Shown: positions 45,394 to 54,828, counted from the stretch's first letter. The stretch is DNA of 64,000 nucleotides from Cohnella herbarum (GCF_012849095.1 NZ_CP051680.1:6568001-6632000); one strand, 5' to 3'. Numbers and translations are program-made. The notes: generated by a model not told the origin, from the sequence alone.

Positions 45394-46257
45394 TTGAAAA
45401 ACCAAGACATACCCGAAAGGCTGCTAAATGACCAGCATATGGATTCCTTGTCTTCCTTTCGGATGTATCAGCATACCCTGGACCGGACGATCGATACGCA
45501 CTGGCATCAATTTTACGAGTTGGCGCTCGTCCTTTCCGGAACGGGAATTCATAGCATTAACGGCGCTCCGCTCCGAATGGGGCGGGGGCACGTGTTTCTG
45601 TTGACCCCGGCCGATTTTCATCGGATCGATCCCGATCCGGGACAGACGTTGCGGCTCTATAATCTGATTTTTACGGAGAGGATGATCTCCGATAAGCTTG
45701 CGGGGCATCTATTCGAACGAAGCAACGCGTATCACTGCGAATACGGGCAGGAGGAGTTCACGGAAGCGGAGCGGGAATTCGAACGTATTCTAAGCGAGTC
45801 CGCGGAGTGGCGGGAGCATGGGGACATTATCGTTCAAGGCTGCATCGAGCGATTGCTGGTCGATCTGTCCCGCAGTTGTCCGCCATCGGAGAAGGAAGAA
45901 GCGGTTCTGCCTGTTCATCCGTCTATTCGTAAAGCGCTCGTCTATTTGCAACATCATTTCCGCAGCCCTCTCTTATTGGAAGACGTTGCTCGTCTAGCCG
46001 GATTGTCCGCCAATTATTTTAGCGAGAGCTTCGCTAAGCAGACCGGGCTTACTTTCCAGGCATACGTACGCGATATGAGGCTGCAGTTCGCGAAATCGCT
46101 GGTCAGCGCGACCGATCTTCCGATCACGGAAATCTGCTACGCGTCAGGGTTTAACACGTTGGCCTATTTCGAGAGAGCGTTTAAGACCCGTTATCGGGTA
46201 TCCCCCGGAAATTTGCGGCGATTAGAGGCCGATTTGGCGGGGACGGTTGGAGTGTAG
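45394..46257 (+). CDS. AraC-family transcriptional regulator
   Basis: 287 residues. TTG 45394 with AAAGGGG ahead. Cupin sensor domain (about 25-120: HWHQFYELALVLSGTGIH, GHVFLLTPADFHRI), then the two HTH motifs with LLEDVARLAGLSANYFSESFAKQTGLTF and ITEICYASGFNTLAYFERAFKTRYRVSPG. It lies 59 bp after the PhyH gene. Confidence 0.88.
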   Translation: MKNQDIPERLLNDQHMDSLSSFRMYQHTLDRTIDTHWHQFYELALVLSGTGIHSINGAPLRMGRGHVFLLTPADFHRIDPDPGQTLRLYNLIFTERMISDKLAGHLFERSNAYHCEYGQEEFTEAEREFERILSESAEWREHGDIIVQGCIERLLVDLSRSCPPSEKEEAVLPVHPSIRKALVYLQHHFRSPLLLEDVARLAGLSANYFSESFAKQTGLTFQAYVRDMRLQFAKSLVSATDLPITEICYASGFNTLAYFERAFKTRYRVSPGNLRRLEADLAGTVGV

Positions 46258-46325
46258 GCGGAATGACGGCTTGGCTTCATGCCATTATTGGATTCACGGA
46301 GAAATGGTATTAATTATTGAAGTTG

Positions 46326-46359
46326 CAGAGCGCTTGCCATTGAGGCGGCGCTCTTTATT
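46326..46359 (+). terminator. Terminator after the AraC gene
   Basis: AGAGCGC pairs with GCGCTCT around a 14-nt loop, then TTATTTG. Confidence 0.7.
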
Positions 46360-46456
46360 TGTTCGTGACTAACAAAATTCGACCTAGAGATGATACGATG
46401 ATAGCATCGCAAATATTGGTTTAAAATGTATATTTTTAGCAGGGGGGAAGTCAATT

Positions 46457-46894
46457 GTGCTGTTTCGAAAAGCTGTTGCAACCGATATCCCGCAGTTAAT
46501 TAAATTTCGTAAGATATTGCTATGTCATGAGGACGACAGCAGTATGGATGAAACATTTAGAAACTATTTCGATTCCTCATTATCGGACAAGTCACTCCTT
46601 GTATGGGTTGCCGATGATGACGGAATAGCGGTATCGACAGTATGTTTTTGCTTATGTCGACTTGCGCCGCGATTTGAAAATCCTTCTGGAGTGGTTGCAT
46701 ACATGACTAATGTTTTCACAATTCCGAGTTACCGTCGCCAGGGCATTGTATCGAAACTCGTTAGTGAAGCCATAGACGATTTGAAGACGCAAGGTATTAG
46801 AAAAATCCTGCTACATTCGTCGGATATGGCTAAACCGCTGTACGAAAGATTCGGTTTTGTTGAAGGGAAAAACTATCTTTCAATCAATATTTGA
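46457..46894 (+). CDS. GNAT-family N-acetyltransferase
   Basis: 145 residues. GTG 46457 is the start, after AGGGGGGAAG. Acetyl-CoA motif A is YRRQGIVSKLVSEAI, preceded by TNVFTIPSYRR; the end PLYERFGFVEGKNYLSI is typical. The substrate is unknown. Codon use is more AT-rich than that of its neighbours, which might indicate transfer. Confidence 0.87.
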   Translation: MLFRKAVATDIPQLIKFRKILLCHEDDSSMDETFRNYFDSSLSDKSLLVWVADDDGIAVSTVCFCLCRLAPRFENPSGVVAYMTNVFTIPSYRRQGIVSKLVSEAIDDLKTQGIRKILLHSSDMAKPLYERFGFVEGKNYLSINI

Positions 46895-47025
46895 TGCAGA
46901 ACGCTTGAAAAAGGCGACAACCGGTTTGAGCCGCAAGATCACGCAACAAGAGCTAAAAGTCGTCCGGTATTTATGATACGATGGGAGGGATGAAACTTTT
47001 ATTTTCTATTGGAGGTCGTTGAAGG

Positions 47026-48186
47026 ATGAGCCGGGAACTTGCGCAAGAAGGGTATTTCGGGGAGTTTGGAGGCAGCTTCGTGCCGCCGGAATTACAGGAA
47101 GTGTTGGATTACCTGAACGAACAATTCCTTAAGTACAAAGACGATCCGGAATTCAACGAAGAATACCGTTATTATTTGCGGGAATACGTCGGGCGCGAGA
47201 ATCCGCTGACTTACGTGAAGCGGTTATCCGAATCTTGGGGCGGCGCGAAAATTTATCTGAAGCGCGAGGATCTTAACCATACGGGAGCGCACAAAATTAA
47301 CAACGTCGTCGGTCAGATTCTTCTGGCCAAGCGGATGGGAGCCAAGCGAATTATCGCCGAGACGGGCGCCGGGCAACACGGAGTCGCGACGGCGACGGCT
47401 TGCGCCATGTTCGACATGGAATGCATCATCTATATGGGCGCGGAAGATACGCGCCGGCAAGCGCTGAATGTTTTCCGGATGGAGCTGCTCGGCGCGACCG
47501 TCGTTCCGGTAAATAAAGGGCAAGGCCGCCTGAAGGATGCCGTGGACGAAGCGTTGAACGATCTCATTCGGAACTATAAGAACACGTTCTACTTGCTCGG
47601 TTCCGCCGTTGGCCCGCATCCTTTTCCATCGATGGTTAAACACTTCCAATCTATCGTCAGCGAAGAATCGAAGCGTCAAATTCTCGAGAAGGAAGGCCGT
47701 TTGCCGGACGCCGTCATCGCCTGCGTCGGAGGCGGAAGCAATGCGATCGGCGCGTTCGCTCATTATTTGGACGAGTCCTCGGTACTCTTAATCGGCGTCG
47801 AGCCGGACCAAGCGCCTACGTTAACCGAAGGCGTTCCAGGAGTTATCCACGGGTTTAAGTGTTTGGTACTGCTGGACGAAGAAGGCAATCCGCGGAAAAC
47901 CTATTCGATCGCGGCGGGCCTTGATTACCCGGGCATCGGGCCGGAGCACAGTAACCTGAAAGCGACCGGACGGGCGGAATACGTGACGGTGTCCAATGAG
48001 GAAGTGCTGGAGGCTTTTCAAGAGCTGTCCCGCACGGAAGGCATTATTCCCGCTCTCGAGAGCGCGCATGCCGTCGCTCACGCGAAGAAACTTGCTCCTA
48101 CGATGAGCAAGGATCAGATTATTATCATCAATCTGTCCGGCCGCGGCGACAAGGATGTCGAGCAAGTGTTCCATATGATTAAGTAA
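47026..48186 (+). CDS. trpB: Tryptophan synthase beta chain
   Basis: 386 residues, full length. K90 in HTGAHKINN forms the pyridoxal phosphate aldimine; [14 protein letters not shown] and [10 protein letters not shown] bind the cofactor phosphate. It condenses indole with serine. The gene stands alone, with neither trpA nor other trp genes beside it; a main trp operon may lie elsewhere. Start ATG 47026 has TTGGAGGTCG before it. Confidence 0.95.
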   Translation: MSRELAQEGYFGEFGGSFVPPELQEVLDYLNEQFLKYKDDPEFNEEYRYYLREYVGRENPLTYVKRLSESWGGAKIYLKREDLNHTGAHKINNVVGQILLAKRMGAKRIIAETGAGQHGVATATACAMFDMECIIYMGAEDTRRQALNVFRMELLGATVVPVNKGQGRLKDAVDEALNDLIRNYKNTFYLLGSAVGPHPFPSMVKHFQSIVSEESKRQILEKEGRLPDAVIACVGGGSNAIGAFAHYLDESSVLLIGVEPDQAPTLTEGVPGVIHGFKCLVLLDEEGNPRKTYSIAAGLDYPGIGPEHSNLKATGRAEYVTVSNEEVLEAFQELSRTEGIIPALESAHAVAHAKKLAPTMSKDQIIIINLSGRGDKDVEQVFHMIK

Positions 48187-48192
48187 TGAGGC

Positions 48193-48223
48193 ACAAGGCA
48201 CCCTTCGGGGTGCCTTGTTGTTT
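48193..48223 (+). terminator. Terminator after trpB
   Basis: ACAAGGCACCC, loop TTC, GGGGTGCCTTGT, then TGTTT. Confidence 0.85.
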
Positions 48224-48341
48224 AAGTAGCAAAATAGATGGGCTTTAATAAAATATCAAAAAAAAGGAAATGCTCGAGGGGATGCGGTACCTCGATTCGT
48301 TTTCCGCAATGGATCGATATTAATGACTAAGGAGTTCTTAT

Positions 48342-49091
48342 ATGCCAGGCCTTCAACAGAACGTTATCGCCTTATTGGAACAGAAGATCAAATTAATCAG
48401 AAGGGGAAAAGAGGCCCTGTATCTCGTCGGGCCGATTCGGTTACCCGTGAGCTTGGAGGACGCAACCGCGACGTTTCAATGGTACTGTTGGTTGCGTTGC
48501 GAGGAGGTCACCGATAGCATCGAACGAATCATAGAGAAATTATCGGCCGTTAATTTGGCTGAAATGCAGCAATCCAGCGTGCTGGCATATGGGGATTTTC
48601 AGGATGGCGAGAATGCTTTGATCCGGATGCACTCTATATGCCATACGGGAGATATTTTCGGGAGCCAACGATGCGATTGCGGATTTCAATTGGGGCAGTC
48701 GCTGAAGATGATCGTCGAACATGGGACCGGTGCTTTATTTTATCTAGCCAATCACGAAGGAAGAGGAATCGGTTTATTCAGCAAAGCGATGGCCTACGTT
48801 CTTCAAGAGAATGGGTTCGACACCGTGGAAGCCAATTTGAATCTGGGATTCGTAGACGATTCCCGGAGCTATAACGACGCCATTCAAGTGTTGAAGGTTC
48901 TGCGTTCCAAACCGGTTACGCTCATTACCAATAATCCTAAAAAGCTGGAAGCCTTAAAGGACTCGGGAATGGACGTGGCGGGAAGAACTCCGCTTTGGGG
49001 CGATGTTTCGGAATTCAACGAGAAGTACTTGCAGACCAAAATCAATCGATCCGGACATATAGCCGCGAATAGCGGCTGTCCGAATGACTAG
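48342..49091 (+). CDS. Stand-alone GTP cyclohydrolase II (RibA-like)
   Basis: 249 residues. Zinc ligands C100, C111 and C113 in SICHTGDIFGSQRCDCGFQL and the HEGRGIGL motif identify GTP cyclohydrolase II, which opens the imidazole ring of GTP as the first step of riboflavin synthesis. There is no RibB domain in front, unlike the bifunctional RibBA of Bacillales; residues 1-75 are not a known domain. Probably a paralogue with a specialised product route. ATG 48342 has TAAGGAG ahead. No rib genes adjacent. Confidence 0.88.
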   Translation: MPGLQQNVIALLEQKIKLIRRGKEALYLVGPIRLPVSLEDATATFQWYCWLRCEEVTDSIERIIEKLSAVNLAEMQQSSVLAYGDFQDGENALIRMHSICHTGDIFGSQRCDCGFQLGQSLKMIVEHGTGALFYLANHEGRGIGLFSKAMAYVLQENGFDTVEANLNLGFVDDSRSYNDAIQVLKVLRSKPVTLITNNPKKLEALKDSGMDVAGRTPLWGDVSEFNEKYLQTKINRSGHIAANSGCPND

Positions 49092-49215
49092 TTCGTATTC
49101 AACTTCGCCAGGAAGTTAATCTGATCCCTAAACAAGCTAATTTCTTGCCTATAGTTTAATGCGAATCGTTGCTAGACTAGACCTATATCTTATTCCTATG
49201 GAGGCATGAAGACAT

Positions 49216-50538
49216 ATGGGTCAATCTTATATCGAGCAACGAACGGAGCGGACGAAGTGGTTTCTTCAGGATCGTTTCGGCATGTTCATCCATTGGGGAT
49301 TGTACGCGATTCCCGCGCGCGGAGAATGGGTAAGAAACGCGGAGCGAATAACCAATGAGGACTATCAGGTTTATTTCGACGATTTCAATCCCGAACGATA
49401 CAATCCTAAGGAATGGGCGAAAGCGGCCAAAGCGGCGGGAATGAAATATGCCGTATTAACGGCTAAGCACCATGACGGCTTCTGCTTGTACGATAGTCAG
49501 TTAACCGATTATAAGTCGACCAATACGAAAGCCGGCCGCGACTTGGTGCAAGAGTTTCTGGATGCGTTTCGCGCGGAGGGATTGAAGGTCGGATTATACT
49601 ACTCGCTAATAGACTGGTATCATCCCGACTACCCGGCTTATGGGGATATGCATCATCCGATGCGCGATAATGAACAATTTAAGAGAGATCCGGCGCGTTT
49701 CGGCAACTACTTGGAATATATGCACGGACAAATTCGCGAGCTCTTGACCAACTACGGCAAGCTGGACATCATGTGGTTCGATTTCTCTTACGGGGAATTG
49801 AAAGGCGAGGCTTGGCGTTCGACCGAACTGATGGAGATGATTCGTTCCATCCAACCGCATATTATTCTCGATAATCGCTTGGAGGCGAGCGGGGAAGAAG
49901 GCGGAAGCATCTATACGAACGATCCGAGTTTCTACTCGGGAGACTTCGCTTCTCCGGAGCAGATCATTCCTCCTAGCGGCGTTACGGACGAAGCGGGAAA
50001 TTCCATTCCATGGGAAGCCTGTATTACGCTGAATAACAACTGGGGCTACGGCGCAACCGACTATACGTACAAATCGGCTAAGACGGTCATCCGCAAGCTC
50101 GTGGAATGCGTTAGCAAGAACGGAAATCTACTGTTGAACGTAGGTCCGGATGCCAGCGGGGAAATTCCGGAGCAGTCGCTCGCCATCCTCGAAGAAGTAG
50201 GCAAATGGATCCGCCGGAACGGGGAAAGCATTTACGGCTGCGGTCAAGCCGATCTGCCGAAACCCGAATGGGGACGTTACACGCAGAAAGGGAATAAGCT
50301 TTACGCGCATCTGTTCGAAGAGAGCGTCGGTCCGGTGAATTTGGCCGGCTTGGCCGGTCGCGTTAAGCATGCAAGGCTGCTGTCGGACGGATCGGAGATT
50401 TTCGTTTCTCGTCCGTGGAACGCAGTCATGTATCCGAACGACGCGTTCTTCAACTTCTCCAAGCCCGAGCATTTCACGTATCCGCTGCCGGATGAACGGG
50501 ATACCGTCGTTGAGATTACGCTTAAGGAAATCAATTGA
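49216..50538 (+). CDS. Alpha-L-fucosidase, GH29
   Basis: 440 residues with no signal peptide, so cytoplasmic. DRFGMFIHWGLYAIPARGEWV, KHHDGFCLYDS (84-94) and the nucleophile D189 in DIMWFDFSYGE are GH29 hallmarks. A C-terminal beta domain (about 345-440) completes it. It should release terminal fucose from imported oligosaccharides by a retaining mechanism. Shorter than some secreted fucosidases. Confidence 0.9.
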   Translation: MGQSYIEQRTERTKWFLQDRFGMFIHWGLYAIPARGEWVRNAERITNEDYQVYFDDFNPERYNPKEWAKAAKAAGMKYAVLTAKHHDGFCLYDSQLTDYKSTNTKAGRDLVQEFLDAFRAEGLKVGLYYSLIDWYHPDYPAYGDMHHPMRDNEQFKRDPARFGNYLEYMHGQIRELLTNYGKLDIMWFDFSYGELKGEAWRSTELMEMIRSIQPHIILDNRLEASGEEGGSIYTNDPSFYSGDFASPEQIIPPSGVTDEAGNSIPWEACITLNNNWGYGATDYTYKSAKTVIRKLVECVSKNGNLLLNVGPDASGEIPEQSLAILEEVGKWIRRNGESIYGCGQADLPKPEWGRYTQKGNKLYAHLFEESVGPVNLAGLAGRVKHARLLSDGSEIFVSRPWNAVMYPNDAFFNFSKPEHFTYPLPDERDTVVEITLKEIN

Positions 50539-50572
50539 GCTATCGGATAGAGTAGTCAATAGTGCGGAATAA

Positions 50573-50608
50573 GGCGTCCCGGGAGACAATTCCCGTGACG
50601 CCTTTATA
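50573..50608 (+). terminator. Terminator after the fucosidase gene
   Basis: GGCGTCCCGGGA pairs with TTCCCGTGACGCC and is followed by TTTAT. Confidence 0.8.
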
Positions 50609-50766
50609 TGTTCGCTTGATGTCCCGCGGGCCTCTGTAAGATCGCATTGAGGTTTGACGCAAGGTCAGGACAATCGCTTACGATTTCAGATTAATCAAGG
50701 CCTATTATCCGCCTTCTATTCAGCTAAGCTATAATGCTTACTCGCTCCATCTCATACTAAAGAATC

Positions 50767-50952
50767 TAAGTGTAAAATGTACAATTAGATTGACCTAAAT
50801 TCCTCATTCCAAGCTTCTAAATGTAAAAGATACACCTAAATGGATAAAATTCGTGTTCAATCGAATGATTCGCCTGAACTAGTTGCAGGTTTTACACTTA
50901 GTCGTTAGAGAGAGTAAAACTCCCCAAACTAGTTGCAGGTTTTTACACTTAG
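50767..50952. repeat. Four-copy interspersed repeat (CTAAGTGTAAAA... units)
   Basis: Two direct units, CTAAGTGTAAAATGTAC... (50767-50789) and CTAAATGTAAAAGATAC... (50818-50839), face two inverted units CTAGTTGCAGGTTTTACACT... (50879-50901 and 50929-50952), so the set forms a large inverted arrangement. Unit starts are 51, 61 and 50 bp apart. The rest of the 50606-51299 gap (about 690 bp) shows no credible gene; only an unsupported 115-residue frame. Confidence 0.75.
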
Positions 50953-51218
50953 TTTTTCAAGTTTACCTGTTTACTGGGTTACAGGAGTGCTGGAGTGCCG
51001 CTGTGATAGTTGGGAGTGTACCTAGGTCAATCGCTTTAGCAGGCAGGCTACAATTCAACCCCTCCGTTGTAAAACGGTTCCTCAACTTTTTCCAATTGCC
51101 TCATGTGAAGGCCAAATGCATGCAACTCTTACTGCCATCTTCAATAATTTCTAGTCATTGGCGCCGTGAGCGGAGCACGATAGGCTTAGCTATTGCGCTG
51201 ACCGAAAGGAGCCGATCA

Positions 51219-51247
51219 TTGTATAACTGAGACGCGCTTGATATAAT
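51219..51247 (+). promoter_or_regulatory. Promoter of the IclR gene
   Basis: TTGTAT (51219-51224), 17 bp, TATAAT (51242-51247), followed 53 bp on by the GTG start of the IclR gene. Confidence 0.65.
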
Positions 51248-51299
51248 GGTCGGAAATATCGAACCGGGTTTAGCATGAAAAACCGGATGGGAGACGTCA

Positions 51300-52043
51300 G
51301 TGGAAAATAAATATTGGGTGCCGGCGATCGAAAGAGCCGATGCCGTCTTGCGGTTAATCGCGGAGCATCCCGGCGGATTGCGCCTGATCGACCTCTCCAG
51401 GCAAACGGACATCAATAAGAGCTCGATGTTCTCTTTGTTGAACACCTTGGAGAAGTTGAATTGGATTCGTCGGGACAAGGACGATACTTTCAGATTGGGC
51501 TCGGCTTTAGGCTCTATCGCGGGAGGATATTTCAAGAGCAACGATCTCATCTCGTCGTTCCATCAAGAAGCCTCGCAGACGAAAGTTAAACTGGGGGAGA
51601 CGATTCAACTCGCGGAGCTGATCGGAAGCGAAGTGCTCTACCTCGCGAAGGAAGAGTATCCGGGGCCGGTTAGATTAACGTCGGAGCCCGGCATGCGCTT
51701 ACCCGCGCATTCGACCGCTTTAGGCAAAGTGCTGCTCGCGGATCTGCCGGATGAACGGATTGCCGAGCTCTTCGCAACGGAGCCGTTCAGAAGCTCGACG
51801 CCGAACACGATCTCGGATCGGCGTTCCCTTGCCCGAGAGCTGAATCGAGTGCGCGAGCTTGGCTACGGGGAAGATTTGGAGGAAGCCGTCCAAGGCTTCC
51901 ATTGCATCGCTGCCCCGATCGTCCGACAAGGCAAGGTCGTGTCCGCGGTAAGCTGCTCCATGCTTAAGCACCATTGGGAAGCCAAGCGTTCTTTCGTTCT
52001 AACCGAATTGCGAATGCTTGCAAGCCGACTCTCCGCACCCTGA
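51300..52043 (+). CDS. IclR-family transcriptional regulator
   Basis: 247 residues from GTG 51300 (ATGGGAG before). N-terminal winged helix (about 8-70: AIERADAVLRLIAEHPGGLRLIDLSRQTDINKSSMFSLLNTLEKL) and C-terminal IclR effector domain with RLPAHSTALGKVLLA and GYGEDLEEAVQGFHCIAAPI. It probably senses the substrate or product of the SDR/FAH operon; the perfect palindrome at 52168 is its likely operator. Confidence 0.9.
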   Translation: MENKYWVPAIERADAVLRLIAEHPGGLRLIDLSRQTDINKSSMFSLLNTLEKLNWIRRDKDDTFRLGSALGSIAGGYFKSNDLISSFHQEASQTKVKLGETIQLAELIGSEVLYLAKEEYPGPVRLTSEPGMRLPAHSTALGKVLLADLPDERIAELFATEPFRSSTPNTISDRRSLARELNRVRELGYGEDLEEAVQGFHCIAAPIVRQGKVVSAVSCSMLKHHWEAKRSFVLTELRMLASRLSAP

Positions 52044-52093
52044 ACAGCATAGCCGTTCTCTAGATGAGACGTTTGTCCTATCATAGCTTGAGT

Positions 52094-52122
52094 CAGCCGG
52101 AAAGTCGGTTGGCTTTTTTTTT
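52094..52122 (+). terminator. Terminator after the IclR gene
   Basis: CAGCCG / CGGTTGGCT imperfect hairpin followed by nine T. Confidence 0.75.
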
Positions 52123-52167
52123 GTTGTGCTTGATCGGAATAGATGTTAATATTTTATTATATTAAAC

Positions 52168-52189
52168 TTGGTTTATTATAATAAACCAA
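52168..52189. promoter_or_regulatory. Perfect 22-bp palindrome, likely IclR operator
   Basis: Arms TTGGTTTATTA and TAATAAACCAA are exact inverted copies without a spacer, 41 bp before the SDR start and within the promoter region (TATTATATT lies just upstream). Confidence 0.7.
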
Positions 52190-52229
52190 AACGAATGAAA
52201 CGATCGTAACAAAGAAAGGAGCGTTTCTC

Positions 52230-53003
52230 ATGCGTTTAAAAGACAAGGTTATCTTGATTACCGGTTCCGGCTCCGGTATTGGCAAGTGTTCGGCGCAATT
52301 GTTTGCGAAGGAAGGGGCAACGGTCGTCGTCAACGACTTGGACGCGGTCAAAGGCGAAGAGACGGTCATGGAAATTCGGGAGTCGGGAGGTTCCGCGAGC
52401 TTCATCCAAGCCGACGTTACGGATCCCGCTTCCGTGCAAGCGATGGTGGAGCGTATCCTTGCCGAATACGGGGTTATCGACGTCCTCTTCAATAATGCGG
52501 GAATAAGCGGCGTCGGAGCTTTGCACGAGGTCGAGCCCGATACGTGGGATCGCGTGATGAACGTGAATATCCGAGGCGTTTACCTTCCGTGCAAATACGT
52601 TCTTCCGGCGATGATGGAGCGAAAGTCGGGTTCGATCATCAACATGTCTTCCTGCATAGCGGAGATCGGACTCGCGAGACGCGCTTCCTATGCCGCGACG
52701 AAGGGAGCGATTCTCGCGCTAACCAAATCGATGCAGGTGGATTATGCCCCTTACAGCATTCGGGTTAACGCTCTGTTGCCGGGAACGATCTTAACGCCGT
52801 TCGTGGAAAATTACTTAAAAACCTCGTACGACGATCCCGCTGCGGCGATCGAATCGCTTAAGAAACGTCAGCTTAGCGGCGAGCTGGGCCGTCCGGAAGA
52901 CGTCGCTCAAGCCGCGCTGTTCCTGGCTTCGGACGAATCGAAATTTATGATGGGATCTCCGCTCTACATCGACGGCGGAGCCGTGTTCGGCAAAAACGCG
53001 TAG
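52230..53003 (+). CDS. Short-chain dehydrogenase/reductase
   Basis: 257 residues. TGSGSGIGKCSAQLF is the NAD(P) loop, NNAG (within LFNNAGISG) and YAATKGA (catalytic Tyr and Lys) follow, and NMSSCI precedes. The C-terminus LIDGGAVFGK is the classical SDR end. It oxidises or reduces a hydroxyl; sugar-acid or sugar-lactone routes are common partners of FAH genes. ATG 52230 follows AAAGGAGCG. First of a two-gene operon with 53019. Confidence 0.9.
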   Translation: MRLKDKVILITGSGSGIGKCSAQLFAKEGATVVVNDLDAVKGEETVMEIRESGGSASFIQADVTDPASVQAMVERILAEYGVIDVLFNNAGISGVGALHEVEPDTWDRVMNVNIRGVYLPCKYVLPAMMERKSGSIINMSSCIAEIGLARRASYAATKGAILALTKSMQVDYAPYSIRVNALLPGTILTPFVENYLKTSYDDPAAAIESLKKRQLSGELGRPEDVAQAALFLASDESKFMMGSPLYIDGGAVFGKNA

Positions 53004-53018
53004 GAGGAAACGTTGCAA

Positions 53019-53927
53019 ATGAAATTATTAACCTTCATAGAAAACGAGAAATACAAGTTAGGCGTTTATACCGAGGAAGGGATTCTCGATATCGGCGCTG
53101 CTGCGGCGTCAGCGACTGCTCCGGGTGAGCGAAGCATTCCTATCACGATTCAACAGGTTATTGAAGGCGGAGACGAAGCATTGGCTGCGCTTCGTGCTTT
53201 CGTCGGGACTACGATGGCGTCTTCCGATCGCGGCTCTTACATTCGGGAGCAATCGGCGTTGACGCTCGGACCTTGCGTGACGCATCCGAACAAGATCATC
53301 TGCGTCGGATTGAACTACCGCAAGCACGCGGAGGAGACGAATGCCGCGCTGCCGGAATATCCGATTTTGTTCAACAAATTCAATAATACGTTGGCGGGAG
53401 ACAGAGAAGAAATTCCGCTTCCGAGGGTGTCCCAGAAGGTCGATTACGAAGCGGAGCTCGTCATCGTGATCGGCAAGAAGGCGAAATATATCGATAAAGC
53501 AGACGCGCTGTCTTACGTGCTGGGCTATTGCAACGTGAACGATCTGTCGGCTCGGGATTTGCAATTACGTACTCAACAATGGTTGACGGGCAAGTCCTGC
53601 GATAAATTTTCCCCTATCGGCCCTTACCTTGTAACGGCGGACGAAGTGGGAGATCCGAACCGGTTGAGCATCAAGTGTACCGTGAACGGGGAAGTCAGGC
53701 AGAATTCGAATACGTCGGACATGATTTTCTCCTGCGAAGAGATCGTTAGTTATATTTCGCAGAACATGACTCTCGTACCGGGCGATATTATTCTGACGGG
53801 AACGCCCGAAGGCGTCGTGTTGGGACAACCTCCGGAGCGGCAGGTTTATCTGCAGGCGGGAGACCGCGTGACCGTTGAGATCGAGAAGCTCGGTTCGATC
53901 ACGAATACGATGGTTAACGAGGTTTAG
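53019..53927 (+). CDS. Fumarylacetoacetate hydrolase (FAH)-family protein
   Basis: 302 residues from ATG 53019, with AGGAGGA ten bases before (TTG 53013 is the alternative). The catalytic domain begins with KIICVGLNYRKHAEET and has the metal site DYEAELVIVIGK (E-x-E) and the DYNARDLQ-type NDLSARDLQ, then GTPEGVVLGQPP. Members hydrolyse C-C bonds of beta-diketo acids or are 2,4-diketo-3-deoxy sugar-acid hydrolases, which fits the SDR partner. Confidence 0.9.
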   Translation: MKLLTFIENEKYKLGVYTEEGILDIGAAAASATAPGERSIPITIQQVIEGGDEALAALRAFVGTTMASSDRGSYIREQSALTLGPCVTHPNKIICVGLNYRKHAEETNAALPEYPILFNKFNNTLAGDREEIPLPRVSQKVDYEAELVIVIGKKAKYIDKADALSYVLGYCNVNDLSARDLQLRTQQWLTGKSCDKFSPIGPYLVTADEVGDPNRLSIKCTVNGEVRQNSNTSDMIFSCEEIVSYISQNMTLVPGDIILTGTPEGVVLGQPPERQVYLQAGDRVTVEIEKLGSITNTMVNEV

Positions 53928-53993
53928 GTTAAGGGTTGGAAAATCATATTGCCAAATGTTTGCTCTTGATATAAGTTATAAGAAGTTGAATCG

Positions 53994-54090
53994 CAATAAA
54001 CGGGTGCTTGATGAAGTCAGGCTGAGATAGCGGCCTTATGCCGCTGACCGTCGATCTGATCTGGGTAATGCCAGCGTAGAGACGTTATTG
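53994..54090 (+). promoter_or_regulatory. TPP riboswitch (THI element)
   Basis: All hallmarks: P1 arms CAATAAACG and CGTTATTG, GGTGCTTG, AGGCTGAGATAGC, and CTGATCTGGGTAATGCC with AGCGTAG. Thiamine pyrophosphate binding should favour the terminator at 54121 and shut off the ykoEDC transporter. Confidence 0.93.
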
Positions 54091-54120
54091 TCGAGCATCT
54101 TCTTTTACGATGCCGTGCGC

Positions 54121-54150
54121 TAGCCTACCCTTTCGGGGTAGGCTTTTTTG
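54121..54150 (+). terminator. Terminator of the TPP riboswitch expression platform
   Basis: TAGCCTACCC, loop TTTC, GGGGTAGGCT and six T, 30 nt after the aptamer and 58 nt before the transporter gene. Confidence 0.88.
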
Positions 54151-54207
54151 ATTACTCACATCATGCGATCAACGAATCCAAGAGTGTAGAAGGGACGTTG
54201 TTGAAGC

Positions 54208-54828
54208 ATGGAACATGCTAGGCAAAGGCAAGGACAAGGGGCGAACCCCAGGGGATTGAAACTGACCGATATTCTCGTCACTATCGTGATCGCGGTCGTA
54301 TTCGGCATCATCTACAAAATATGGGGACCGATGTACGACGTGGTCAAACCGCTGGGTACCCATGCGGAGCAAACGATATACGGCATGTGGTTTCTTGCAG
54401 GTACGTTCGCGTTTCTCGTTATCCGGAAGCCGGGAGTCGCGCTCCTCGCCGAGATAGCCGCGGCTTCCATAAGCGCTTTGCTCGGTAGCGAATGGGGACT
54501 TTCCACCTTGTACTACGGAGCGTTGCAAGGCTTGGGAGCGGAGATCGTGTTCGCGATTTTCCTCTATCGTTACGCGAACGTGTGGGTCACTTCTCTAGCC
54601 GCGCTTGGCGCGGCGGCTGGTTCGTTGGTGTTGGATTTCGGCTATGGCTACATTGAGTCGTTGTCTACATGGAACTATACGTTGTTGATCGGATTTAGAG
54701 CGTTGGGAAGCATCGTCATCGCCGGCGTGTTCGCCTCCGCGTTATCCAAAGCGTTGGAACTGACGGGAGTAACCAAAGCGCTGAGGCCGGCGTCCCAAGC
54801 GGACTACGACGCCTTAAACCGGGCATGA
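54208..54828 (+). CDS. ykoE: ECF transporter S component for a thiamine precursor
   Basis: 206 residues with about six helices (TDILVTIVIAVVFGIIYKIWGPMYD near 22-45, and GTFAFLVIRKPGVALLAEIAAAS). Membership of the YkoE family is supported by the TPP riboswitch and the two ECF partners that follow. It captures hydroxymethylpyrimidine or a related thiamine precursor in the membrane. Stop overlaps the next start (ATGA). Confidence 0.88.
   Translation: MEHARQRQGQGANPRGLKLTDILVTIVIAVVFGIIYKIWGPMYDVVKPLGTHAEQTIYGMWFLAGTFAFLVIRKPGVALLAEIAAASISALLGSEWGLSTLYYGALQGLGAEIVFAIFLYRYANVWVTSLAALGAAAGSLVLDFGYGYIESLSTWNYTLLIGFRALGSIVIAGVFASALSKALELTGVTKALRPASQADYDALNRA

Noticed and set aside
46893..46979. Short frame after the GNAT gene (DAERLKKATTGLSRKITQQE...) that looks like a protein tail
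   Set aside because: Only 28 codons, no start and no identifiable family; might be a gene remnant but cannot be supported.
50883..51230. Open frame of 115 residues in the fucosidase-IclR gap
   Set aside because: Odd composition, no recognisable domain, overlaps the repeat units and has no ribosome binding site.
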